The notes under the pieces are model-generated. The model was not told the DNA's origin and made no database searches. It saw only the letters and a program-made list of their open reading frames with translations. This document shows, in pieces, positions 37,223 to 45,657 of a stretch of DNA of 64,000 bases. The stretch comes from Bacilli bacterium. Lineage in GTDB: Bacteria > Bacillota_I > Bacilli_A > RFN20 > CAG-288. Location of the stretch: NCBI GenBank assembly GCA_022652945.1, contig JALCRV010000004.1, forward strand, positions 1-64,000. Direction: 5' to 3'. Both the position numbers and the translations under genes were made by a program. How positions within the stretch are numbered: the first letter of the stretch is position 1; each line of letters starts with the position of its first letter.

Positions 37223-37843
37223 TTAGGAAATTCTCTTCTGAACTTTTTTCAACGAATTCTCAAGCTCTTTTATTTTAATGGAGCTATGCACATAGTTTTT
37301 AGCAATCTTTTCATGCCGATAACAGTTAAGCAAAACAATACCTTTTTCTACCAGAGTTGGATTACTGCTAAACAGAGAAAAATCAATTAAATCACCAATG
37401 ACTTTTTCGCTATATGAGACATGTGCAAATAGCAAATCATCTATGAATTTTATAACTGAGCATTCGCCTTCACTTATGGCGTTATTTGCCAAATCATCGA
37501 TTTTTAAATCAGATGTCTTTAAAATTTCTTCCAGTTTAGTGGAGCCAGAAAAATCATCTTCATCTTCTAATTCATCATTAAAAGCCTCAGGTTTATTAAG
37601 ATCTAGATTGTAATTTGACAAAGGGACCGCCATGCGGGCTTTAGTTGGAAAAACGGTGCATACATCTTCACTTTGCAATGCTGAATGAGTAACAACAGAG
37701 GGTTTGACAGGCGATAATTTTTCGCTTTGCAAAATAATTCCATTATAATAATTAAAAGTTAAAGAAGAATTTGAAAAGTCATTTAATCCAAAAGCTGTGG
37801 AAATTGCAACTAATGATAAAAGTAAGTTAGCAGATTTTTTCAT
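37223..37843 (-). CDS. Unknown protein, second gene of compact operon
   Basis: The 206-residue protein starts with MKKSANLLLSLVAISTAFGL, which looks hydrophobic enough for an anchor or signal segment but lacks a clear cleavage site. The middle is acidic (EAFNDELEDEDDFSG) and the C-terminus is helical and basic. Its ATG overlaps the TGA of the upstream gene (ATGA), a sign of translational coupling. No family is recognised. It may be a linker between the other two products of the operon. Confidence 0.55.
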   Translation of the reverse strand: MKKSANLLLSLVAISTAFGLNDFSNSSLTFNYYNGIILQSEKLSPVKPSVVTHSALQSEDVCTVFPTKARMAVPLSNYNLDLNKPEAFNDELEDEDDFSGSTKLEEILKTSDLKIDDLANNAISEGECSVIKFIDDLLFAHVSYSEKVIGDLIDFSLFSSNPTLVEKGIVLLNCYRHEKIAKNYVHSSIKIKELENSLKKVQKRIS

Positions 37844-38553
37844 CTACTTTTTTCCTTAAAGAAAAGCTCCATAGTCTCGATGCCGGCTTTTATTAATTCT
37901 AAAACAAATGGCTTTATATCTTCAGAACTAAATGAGTTTCTTATAGGTTCTGGATAAACAAACGTATTGGTGTCTAAATCAAAAATAAGTGACTCCTTGG
38001 ATACCAGATTTGACGGATTGTCTTTGCTTTCCTGGATAAATGTTTGCCCAGGTTGAGCAGTAACTATTGAGTTAATTAATTTATTACGTATTGTTATTCG
38101 CCTGTTGAAGCGAATCAAGGCTTCACAAATTCCATCCCCAAACAAATCATTCAAATTCAAATAAGTGGATAAGTAATTATCATTTACTTCATAAACAACT
38201 AATTGAGAAGCAACAGCAATTCGACTGACATTAATAGACGTCTGTTTAATAAGGTCAGAATAAAAGCTATTGATTTGTTCCAAATTATCATTTGAATCAG
38301 TATCCTCGAGTATTGCATCAATTCGATTTGTCCGAAATACAATCTTAATATTAGGCGAAGAAATGCAATTTCTTGTCAGCAATTGTGGACCGTTTGGTTC
38401 AACCCCGGTAGAAAAACTAGCCTTTGCGTCAACATCCTTTTGAAACAAAGAAAAGGCCACAGAAAAAACATTTTTTGAGTCGTCAAACATCTGAAACTCC
38501 CCAAAAATCGATACCATAAGCATTTGTGTTAGAGTTGTTTTATCAGATGTCAT
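37840..38553 (-). CDS. Unknown protein, first gene of compact operon
   Basis: The 237-residue protein appears to be a mixed alpha/beta cytoplasmic protein. It has no HTH, nuclease or ATPase motif that I can see. Recognisable stretches include NIKIVFRTNRIDAILED and NRRITIRNKLINSIVTAQPG. It leads a three-gene cluster with 4-base overlap to the next gene. The cluster precedes an AbiH-like gene, hinting at a defence role. Confidence 0.58.
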   Translation of the reverse strand: MTSDKTTLTQMLMVSIFGEFQMFDDSKNVFSVAFSLFQKDVDAKASFSTGVEPNGPQLLTRNCISSPNIKIVFRTNRIDAILEDTDSNDNLEQINSFYSDLIKQTSINVSRIAVASQLVVYEVNDNYLSTYLNLNDLFGDGICEALIRFNRRITIRNKLINSIVTAQPGQTFIQESKDNPSNLVSKESLIFDLDTNTFVYPEPIRNSFSSEDIKPFVLELIKAGIETMELFFKEKSR

Positions 38554-38968
38554 GATTCCTTTTGCCGTCCTATGTTTTAATTATACACATTTCGAACAAA
38601 TTTTTCTCTGGCTAGCCTCGCCGGCCAAATGCAATTACCTGTCAAAACTGTCTTAGGAAAATCATTGTTAAGGCAATTTGTTTGGAAATCCACAATACAG
38701 AGTCGCTAATAATCTAGACTAGCCATGCTATACAGCCTGAATGCCTGAAGGATGTCTTTTCATGAAATTTATGATTTTTTACGAACATATTGTCATTGAA
38801 AATCTTGAAGTAGATTTCGCTTGTTACTTTGAATGTTGCAGTATTAACTTATCAACTTCTATTAGTCCACTCTTTTGAATACGCACTATCGGCCTGATCA
38901 AATGTTCGAAAAAAGTCAATCAAACTAAAGTGAAGTTATCATGTCTTATTTGATAAATAAAAAAACAG
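38554..38968. other. Intergenic region, 415 bp
   Basis: No clear gene. One short plus-strand frame at 38762-38878 (38 codons, begins MKFMIFYEHIV) has GAAGGA 10 bases upstream, but its composition gives no support. No terminator-like hairpin was recognised. Confidence 0.35.
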
Positions 38969-40840
38969 TTATCTCAATCTTCCCTTAATGTATTCTCTTA
39001 GCGCCTGATCCTTGCAGTAAATAAAGCATCCCTTCTGGCCTCTTGTCATAAGTACCTTATAAGTATCTCTGATAAGCCTGTCTGCTAAAGCATCATCTTT
39101 GCAGGTCCTGATTTTAGAAGAGTTGTCATCTTTGGATATAGCGTTTTTATCCGTAACCACTTTCCCATCTCGATAAATCAAATCATCTCCAATGATGACC
39201 CCGACATAATCAAACTCCAAACCCTGGCAGGTATGAATACAGCCAACTTCTTCAAAAGACGATGGAAGGATAGCCCAAAGTTCACTGTTTTCATCTAAGT
39301 TCCATCTTGCCTTAAAGCCATTGTCGAGGTAGATATCATAATCATCCCGATGGAACTTCACATCCCAATCGAAGCAATAGCCAGCCACCATTCTGGCTTT
39401 ATTGTTAATCTGATTCAGTTGTCTTAGTTCATCCCTCATCTGATTAGGATCATCGAAGACTTTCATTTTAAAGCCTTCTAAATCAAGGCATTTATTAGCT
39501 GTCTGCTTAATGCCTAATAAATCATCGATAAAAGCGATGTAGCCATCGCTGCCATTGCAGCGGAACTGGCTGGAAAGGACTAAGTCGTCCCCGTGGAAGA
39601 TATGATTATCATCAATTCCAAGTTCCCGTGCCCAGGCAATGATTCCATCTACAGAGCCAATATCATTCACCGTGATTCTCTGATCTTCATCAATAAAGAA
39701 AATCGATAAAGTGGCAGCATTAATACACTCTTTAATTTGATTTTGTCCGTGGTAGTCTCTTCCATACTTTTTAACTAAACGATGGGCTTCATCAATTAAA
39801 AGACAGTCATAAGAATTAACCGGAACCTCGCATAAGCCAAAAGGAGACCTAAAAAGCGAATTAATATTAACTTGCTTTTTAATATCATTCTTCGAAAGCA
39901 AATTCAGATAGCATTTACGAGGGGCGCTGTTTTTAGTGACGTAAGCTACATTACTACCGGTCCTAAGTAAGTCACAGAGAAGATTGATTGCCAGGACCGA
40001 TTTCCCGGTCCCTGGCCCGCCTTGAATAATCATTACTCTCTTATGGCCATCTTTGTTACAATCGGCCATAGCTTTAATGCAGGCATCATAAACCGTGGAT
40101 TGTTCATCCATCAGCTGGAACTCTTTATTTCCTCTTAGCATACTTGCTAAACAATCCTGCAAGGCTTTTGCCGGTCTGATTTTACCGTTGTCGATCTTAT
40201 AGAGCAATTCTCCATCGGAACTCTTCTTTGTGATGAATCTAAGGATGAAATCCCTCAGTTTCATCATATCAGTCTTAAGGAATAAAGGAGCCTCTTCAAT
40301 CCAGGTCTTATAGATAGGATCCTCAATGATATATCTATCCGCTTCTCTATAGTTATGGCAGTAAGAGCAAGGATATAAATGAATGTTCTTATCAGCTACA
40401 ACTTCGGAATAATTCATGATATGGACAGCATAAGAATAAGCTTGGTAGCAAGGATGGGCTTCTACTCTTACAGCACCACCGGTAAAAGCGCGGACACTAT
40501 GGGTCTGAAGATCATCAACTTTTTCTACGGTAGACCATTGCTTAAGTTCAATGATTATTACATTGTCTTTTCCATAGTCATCGCTGCCAGAAATGATAAA
40601 GTCTACTCTTTTAGATGTTTGAGGAATGTTATATTCGATATCAATATCACAGTTAAGAGGAATCCGCGGGTCATCTAAAACGTTATGCATGAACTGCATA
40701 CTGTTATTCCAAGCATTGTATTCGCTGCTATTCTGATCGTTGATTCCGTGTTTAATCAGAGCCTCTTTAACATAATCAGCAATCATGTTGTTGATTACAT
40801 CGTGATCAAAGTTAGCTTTGGTATTGTGATATACAAGCAT
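38969..40840 (-). CDS. PD-(D/E)XK nuclease fused to DUF2075 helicase-like domain
   Basis: The ATG at 40840 has GGAGG 6 bases upstream. The 623-residue protein has an N-terminal nuclease-like core RVDFIISGSDDYGKDNVIII followed by ELKQWS (about 75-105), giving the D...ExK arrangement. A DUF2075 / Schlafen-type SF1 ATPase domain follows with GGPGTGKS (about 273-280), LLIDEAHRL (about 348) and the C-terminal IRDTYKVLMTRGQKG. The family is predicted to be a DNA/RNA helicase-nuclease; many members sit in defence loci. A clear paralogue, same size and order, lies at 52502-54373 on the opposite strand. It is transcribed alone, away from a 545-bp gap. Confidence 0.83.
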   Translation of the reverse strand: MLVYHNTKANFDHDVINNMIADYVKEALIKHGINDQNSSEYNAWNNSMQFMHNVLDDPRIPLNCDIDIEYNIPQTSKRVDFIISGSDDYGKDNVIIIELKQWSTVEKVDDLQTHSVRAFTGGAVRVEAHPCYQAYSYAVHIMNYSEVVADKNIHLYPCSYCHNYREADRYIIEDPIYKTWIEEAPLFLKTDMMKLRDFILRFITKKSSDGELLYKIDNGKIRPAKALQDCLASMLRGNKEFQLMDEQSTVYDACIKAMADCNKDGHKRVMIIQGGPGTGKSVLAINLLCDLLRTGSNVAYVTKNSAPRKCYLNLLSKNDIKKQVNINSLFRSPFGLCEVPVNSYDCLLIDEAHRLVKKYGRDYHGQNQIKECINAATLSIFFIDEDQRITVNDIGSVDGIIAWARELGIDDNHIFHGDDLVLSSQFRCNGSDGYIAFIDDLLGIKQTANKCLDLEGFKMKVFDDPNQMRDELRQLNQINNKARMVAGYCFDWDVKFHRDDYDIYLDNGFKARWNLDENSELWAILPSSFEEVGCIHTCQGLEFDYVGVIIGDDLIYRDGKVVTDKNAISKDDNSSKIRTCKDDALADRLIRDTYKVLMTRGQKGCFIYCKDQALREYIKGRLR

Positions 40841-41385
40841 AAAGACCTCCAAAAAGTGAGAATAAATAGAAGACTTATAAAAGAATTATATATTAAAAGT
40901 GAGGTGAAATATTAAACTTTTTAAAGGTCATAAAAGAAGGCACTAATTTATCCTAAAAATGAACATCACGAATTCCAAAAACTATGAAGTGCCAAAGAGA
41001 GACGATAAATAACAAAAGCACAACTTCATTCATTTAATAAAGTTTCACTTCAACGTATTATTCCGCTTTTATGTGATGAAGCTTTATAAAATCTGTATCG
41101 TGTGACTTTCAAAGAAAATAAAAGCCGGATTTTTTGGTTATTCTTATTTTACGGCAGGGGAAAAAATTAACATATCTCGAGAATTAAATTTAACTTTAAC
41201 AATAAAATCAATTGGTCTTTATAAGTGACAGTTATAATAGCACATCATATGATTAACATCTGACACGTATCAAATTCGTATGACGGCTAATAACAAAAGC
41301 ATTTCTTTTATGTCTTCATGTCCATTTGACAATTGCCTAATTTTTAATGCGTGATTATAATTAAAATATACTAGGAGATATAAAT
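40841..41385. other. Intergenic region, 545 bp
   Basis: An AT-rich divergent gap between the DUF2075 gene and the zinc-ribbon gene. It must hold both promoters. I see no RNA gene, repeat array or coding frame in it. Confidence 0.4.
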
Positions 41386-41787
41386 ATGGCGATAATTAAA
41401 TGTCCTGAATGCGGCAAAGAGATTTCTGATAAAGCTAAGGCCTGTCCTAATTGTGGATACCCTATTTCTTCTGCGAATGATGGCATTGTAAAAATCAAGT
41501 TTCAGATGTTTGTCAATGGCTTTGGCAACCATGCAAATCAGAAGGTTATTGTTAAAGTTGGTAAAAAGATTATTTGGAAAGGCAGGTCTGGTCAAGTTGC
41601 AGAATTGAAGTTTGATAAGGCCACTTCTGTTCTCATCAGATACAAAGGCAGTCTTACTGGGAATCGTGGAACTGTTAAAGGAATCATCGATCCTTCTAAG
41701 AGCACTAGATATAATGTCAACGCTGAACATGGAATTCTGTTTACTAGGCTTGTTTTGTCCACCGTCGATGTAATTGATGCTGATTAA
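41386..41787 (+). CDS. Zinc-ribbon protein
   Basis: The 133-residue protein starts with a double-CxxC zinc ribbon: CPECGKEISDKAKACPNCGY (6-25). A domain of about 100 residues follows with beta-type pattern (NQKVIVKVGKKIIWKG, TSVLIRYKGSLTG). Zinc-ribbon proteins of this kind are common small regulators or adaptors. AGGAG lies 8 bases upstream. A terminator follows at 41829-41860, so the gene is monocistronic and not part of the methyltransferase operon downstream. Confidence 0.75.
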   Translation: MAIIKCPECGKEISDKAKACPNCGYPISSANDGIVKIKFQMFVNGFGNHANQKVIVKVGKKIIWKGRSGQVAELKFDKATSVLIRYKGSLTGNRGTVKGIIDPSKSTRYNVNAEHGILFTRLVLSTVDVIDAD

Positions 41788-41828
41788 TCATTTTTGGAAT
41801 AGTCTTTTTTTAACTATTATCTTCGTTA

Positions 41829-41860
41829 GGTCAGGCCAATTCCGTTAGCCTGACCTTTTT
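41829..41860 (+). terminator. Terminator after zinc-ribbon gene
   Basis: GGTCAGGC (41829-41836) pairs perfectly with GCCTGACC (41848-41855) and is followed by TTTTT. Confidence 0.9.
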
Positions 41861-42083
41861 GCTTGATTATTCTTCCTCTCTTTATCGCATTAAAGAGCTC
41901 CTTGGCAAACCTTCTTTCGGTCATTCTATTCCTTATCTTCCTTATGACGATTCACTTGTTGCAATCAAACCTGTCTGTGTCCAGCTTAAGCATCTCTTTG
42001 CGTTTACCTTGTCACTTGATAAAGTGCCCATTAGACCTTTCGTTCTTTTTTTTATCGTTTGGAAGAAGTAAAATAATAAAGAT

Positions 42084-43382
42084 ATGTCACAAAAAGCACC
42101 TGCTATGGTAAAAAAACTATTGCCATCTAAATTTGCAGAACTCAAAGATGATTGGAGTAATCCGGATACCAAAGAACACAAGATGCATTCTATACATCAG
42201 TATCCAGCCAAGTTTCCTTCCTTTATAGCATCAAAAGCTTTCGAATATGCTGAAGGTCACGGCATTGATGTGCATACTGTAGGGGACGTTTTTTGTGGCT
42301 GCGGTACTGTCGCATTAGAATCGGAACTTCATGGAGACAATTTTTGGGGATGTGATATTAGCCCTGTTGCGGTCATGATTGCGAAAGCTAAAAGCCATGT
42401 CTATTCGACTTCCAGACTTCAAAAGCTTTTTGACATAGTAAAAACTTCTTACTCCGCCTCAGTAAATGATGAGCCTCCACAACTCGGAAGCCAAAGAATA
42501 GCCTTTTGGTTCGAAAAAAGACAAATAGTCAAATTGGCTAAAATAAAGAATTCCATAGACATGTACACTGCTAGGAATTCAAAATACAGGGATGCTTTTT
42601 ATTGCATTTTTTCATCAATTCTTAAGCCTTGTTCCCGTTGGCTTTCCCAATCAATTAAGCCACAGGTTGATCCTTGCAAGGTGCCAGCCGACCCCTTTGT
42701 TCTCTTTGAAAAACAGTTTATCCGATTCAAAAAAGCCTCTGAAGAAATAAACATCGATCTTAATAAGCAGAAGATCCGCAAAGCTTCTGTTGAAATCAAA
42801 AAAAAGAATATTTTATCCGCAAAGCCTCGGCCAAAAGTTGATATCATTATCTCAAGCCCTCCTTATGTTACTTCCTATGAGTACGCAGATCTTCATCAGC
42901 TTTCCACTCTTTGGCTAGGATACGCTGAAGACTATCGCGATTTGCGGAAAGGAACAATCGGGAGCTCCTACGGAAGCACTGAAAACGATTTTTCCAGATA
43001 CAAGCTCAATTACGTCGGGGAAGAAATTGTTAACGAGCTTCAAAAAAGAAGAGTGGAGCCTTCAAAGGTGCACGCAGTTGCCAGATATTACTCCGATATG
43101 GAAACAGTATCCAAGCGCTGTTATGGATTACTCAAACCTGGAGGCATGGCGCTTTTTGTGGTTGGAGATACCGAGTTCAAAAAAGTAAAAATCAGGAATT
43201 GTGACCATTTGTGGGAATGTATGCAACAAGCAGGGTTTTCGGAATTAGATTGTTGGAAGCGGAGAATCTGCGGAAAAACACTGTCTCCCTATCGTGATGG
43301 GAATGGTCGTTTTTCTAAAGACGCACAGCAGCGACAAATATATCGCGAAGAATATGTGATAGTGGGGAGGAAAATGTCATGA
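42084..43382 (+). CDS. DNA methyltransferase (SPPY-type), first gene of kinase operon
   Basis: The 432-residue protein contains the SAM-binding motif I GDVFCGCGTVALE (about 67-79) and the catalytic motif IV SSPPYVTSYEYAD (about 257-269). An N-terminal HQYPAKFPSFI block (about 38-48) is typical of a class of DNA amino-methyltransferases. SPPY suggests N4-cytosine or N6-adenine methylation of DNA. A long insertion between the motifs may carry target recognition. The TGA stop overlaps the next gene's ATG (ATGA), so it is translationally coupled to the histidine kinase-like gene. No restriction endonuclease is encoded next to it. It starts after a terminator, so the operon is independent of the zinc-ribbon gene. 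Confidence 0.85.
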   Translation: MSQKAPAMVKKLLPSKFAELKDDWSNPDTKEHKMHSIHQYPAKFPSFIASKAFEYAEGHGIDVHTVGDVFCGCGTVALESELHGDNFWGCDISPVAVMIAKAKSHVYSTSRLQKLFDIVKTSYSASVNDEPPQLGSQRIAFWFEKRQIVKLAKIKNSIDMYTARNSKYRDAFYCIFSSILKPCSRWLSQSIKPQVDPCKVPADPFVLFEKQFIRFKKASEEINIDLNKQKIRKASVEIKKKNILSAKPRPKVDIIISSPPYVTSYEYADLHQLSTLWLGYAEDYRDLRKGTIGSSYGSTENDFSRYKLNYVGEEIVNELQKRRVEPSKVHAVARYYSDMETVSKRCYGLLKPGGMALFVVGDTEFKKVKIRNCDHLWECMQQAGFSELDCWKRRICGKTLSPYRDGNGRFSKDAQQRQIYREEYVIVGRKMS

Positions 43383-45655
43383 ACGAAACGCTGAAAATCA
43401 AACCATACGCAAGGCTTATTACGATGCTAGGCGATCAGCTAATAAAAGATGAATCGGTCGCTTTGTCAGAACTTATCAAAAATTCCTATGATGCTGACGC
43501 TTCTTGCGTCATAGTTTCTTTTATTGGTTTTTCCGATGAGATGAAGCCGCTTGACGGCGCGAGAATAGAGATTTCCGACAATGGCTCAGGAATGACGGAA
43601 AACGTCATTAAAGATTCATGGCTGAATCCTGCAACCCCTGGTAAATATAATCTTATTCTTTCTGGAAAAGACCATACTCCGAGCGGACGTATTATTCAAG
43701 GGGAAAAAGGCATTGGTAGATTTTCTATTTTCAAATTAGGAAAGACCATTAAAATGGTGACGACCCCACAGAAGTTTTTAGGTGGCAACCCCGTTGATGA
43801 AGCAATTGGCCCCCGCTTCATTGTTGATTATGATTTTTCAATGTTTGACGATTCTTTTTCTGATTCTTCTGGCAAGAACCTTTATCTCGATGAGTTAGGC
43901 GTTTCTTTTAGCTCCTCAGAAGATCTGAGTTGCATCTATCCCAAATCCAAACCATATGGAACGAAATTAATCATATCAAACCTGCGTGGGACATGGGGAA
44001 ATGACAAAATTAAAAAAGTCCAAAAATCAATTGCAAGAATGTTGCCGATATTTGAGGACGGGGACGAAAACAATAAGAAGCGTGACGACTCTGTTTCTTC
44101 CATCGACTTTCCGTCTACCGAAGAGAAACAAAACAAATCTTTTGATGTCAAGATATTGAAAAATGGCGAACCTTTTTTATCTGAAAATGATCAAAAAGCC
44201 AGGCTAATCAATTTGCTTCACTCGGATAAACCTGCCATCAAGATTTCTAAGGGTCATTTCAATTCAGACACTTTAACCTACACCTACGAAGAAAACGGAA
44301 GTCCAAAAGCAATTGTGCTAGCGCAAGGGACGCGCCTTTCCGCTCTGAAGGAGGGTCGAGATATCTTGAGCAATGGTTCCGTTTCATGCGGACCGTTCGA
44401 TTTCGAATTTTATATTTTCGACCCAGCCGCATCAATAGACGATGAGCCCGAACACCGCCTTGAGAAAGATGAATACGACATCATTAAGGAACACCGCATT
44501 TACCTTTACCGGGATGGGATTCGTGTCATGCCATATGGAGATCCTGAAGATGATTGGCTTGGCATTGATATGCTTAGAGGTGTTGAAAAAGCCAGCTCTT
44601 TTATGAGTAACGACCAAACCGTTGGTTGTATTAGAATCTCGCGAACAGAAAACCCATTTTTACAAGACAAAACAAGTAGAGAAGGCTTAATTGAGAATGG
44701 CAGGGCGACGACCGATTTTGTTGCCGCCATTCGTTTGTTCCTCAGGTGGATTCGTTCTGATTCATACATGACGTACATCCAAACCAAAGATAGAAAGAAA
44801 GAAGAGAATCGATTGGCCTCTGAGACAACCCTTAAAGTCATCGCTGATGCTAAGGAAAAGTTCAAGAACTTTCCTGAGATTATCCCTGCTCTCGACAAAA
44901 TTGCCGCTAGTTACTCCTCGGATAAGAGTGAATACGAGAGACGGCTGGAAGTAACCGACCGACTGGCCGGGGTAGGAATGTCGATTGAGACCACCTCACA
45001 TGACGTCAATCTCTTTTTGGGAAGAGCGGCGGATGGGGTTGACATTCTTATTTCAGGGGCATCGGCAGGCTCCAAACTCTCTGAAGAAGAACTACTAGCA
45101 AAACTAATTGCAGTAAGAGGTGACCTTTCTTTCGCCCAAAAGCAAATGGATAACATTGGTATTCTTTATCCTGGAACAAGAGCAAAGCCCAAAAATGTGA
45201 ACGTTTGGGCCATTGCTGAAAAAATAAGGCAAATTTACGCTTTTCAATTTAACAAAAATAATATTTCCTGTGATATTCAGATGCCGAGTTCCCCTCTGAT
45301 TGTAAATACTGTGGACGCCGTTCTCTTACAAACGTTTATCAACCTTTTTGATAATTCGTTGTTTTGGTTAAAAACATGCGCCGTTGGTGAAAAGAAAGTG
45401 TCCATCTCAGTCGATTCAGAATCAAAGAAAGTAATCTTTTCCGATAATGGCCCAGGCATACCGGATTCGGACATTGGCTTTGTGTTTAAACCGTTTTTCT
45501 CGCGTAAGGGAGATGATGGTAAGGGTCTTGGTCTTTACATTGCAAAACAGCTTTTGGAAAGATATGGGTTCTCAATTGGTTTGATTACCGCACAGGAAGA
45601 CAAGATTCTTCCCGGAGCGAACTTTCAAATTGATTTTGCATCAGCTAGGAGGTAG
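43379..45655 (+). CDS. Cytosolic histidine kinase with two GHKL ATPase domains
   Basis: The 758-residue protein has an N-terminal GHKL ATPase of the Hsp90/MutL/MORC type: ELIKNSYDADA (31-41), EISDNGSGM (64-72) and GEKGIGRFS. Near the middle is a dimerisation/phosphoacceptor-like helix LAGVGMSIETTSHDVNLFLG with His 541. A C-terminal HATPase_c follows with FINLFDNSLFW (about 650), DNGPGI (about 689) and GKGLGLYIAKQL (about 713). No membrane helix or signal peptide is seen, so it is cytoplasmic. Two ATPase folds around a kinase-like His box is an unusual layout; MORC/MutL-like GHKL proteins have been described in restriction-modification contexts. Coupled to both neighbours, it probably signals to the receiver-like protein downstream. 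Confidence 0.82.
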   Translation: MNETLKIKPYARLITMLGDQLIKDESVALSELIKNSYDADASCVIVSFIGFSDEMKPLDGARIEISDNGSGMTENVIKDSWLNPATPGKYNLILSGKDHTPSGRIIQGEKGIGRFSIFKLGKTIKMVTTPQKFLGGNPVDEAIGPRFIVDYDFSMFDDSFSDSSGKNLYLDELGVSFSSSEDLSCIYPKSKPYGTKLIISNLRGTWGNDKIKKVQKSIARMLPIFEDGDENNKKRDDSVSSIDFPSTEEKQNKSFDVKILKNGEPFLSENDQKARLINLLHSDKPAIKISKGHFNSDTLTYTYEENGSPKAIVLAQGTRLSALKEGRDILSNGSVSCGPFDFEFYIFDPAASIDDEPEHRLEKDEYDIIKEHRIYLYRDGIRVMPYGDPEDDWLGIDMLRGVEKASSFMSNDQTVGCIRISRTENPFLQDKTSREGLIENGRATTDFVAAIRLFLRWIRSDSYMTYIQTKDRKKEENRLASETTLKVIADAKEKFKNFPEIIPALDKIAASYSSDKSEYERRLEVTDRLAGVGMSIETTSHDVNLFLGRAADGVDILISGASAGSKLSEEELLAKLIAVRGDLSFAQKQMDNIGILYPGTRAKPKNVNVWAIAEKIRQIYAFQFNKNNISCDIQMPSSPLIVNTVDAVLLQTFINLFDNSLFWLKTCAVGEKKVSISVDSESKKVIFSDNGPGIPDSDIGFVFKPFFSRKGDDGKGLGLYIAKQLLERYGFSIGLITAQEDKILPGANFQIDFASARR

Positions 45656-45657
45656 AA

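Noticed and set aside
41859-42071. Plus-strand open frame of 70 codons before the methyltransferase
   Set aside because: It begins with TTG inside the T-tract of a terminator, has no ribosome binding site, and competing frames of equal quality exist.
42084-43382. Complete classical restriction-modification system
   Set aside because: No restriction endonuclease is next to the methyltransferase; its coupled partners are a kinase and a receiver-like protein.
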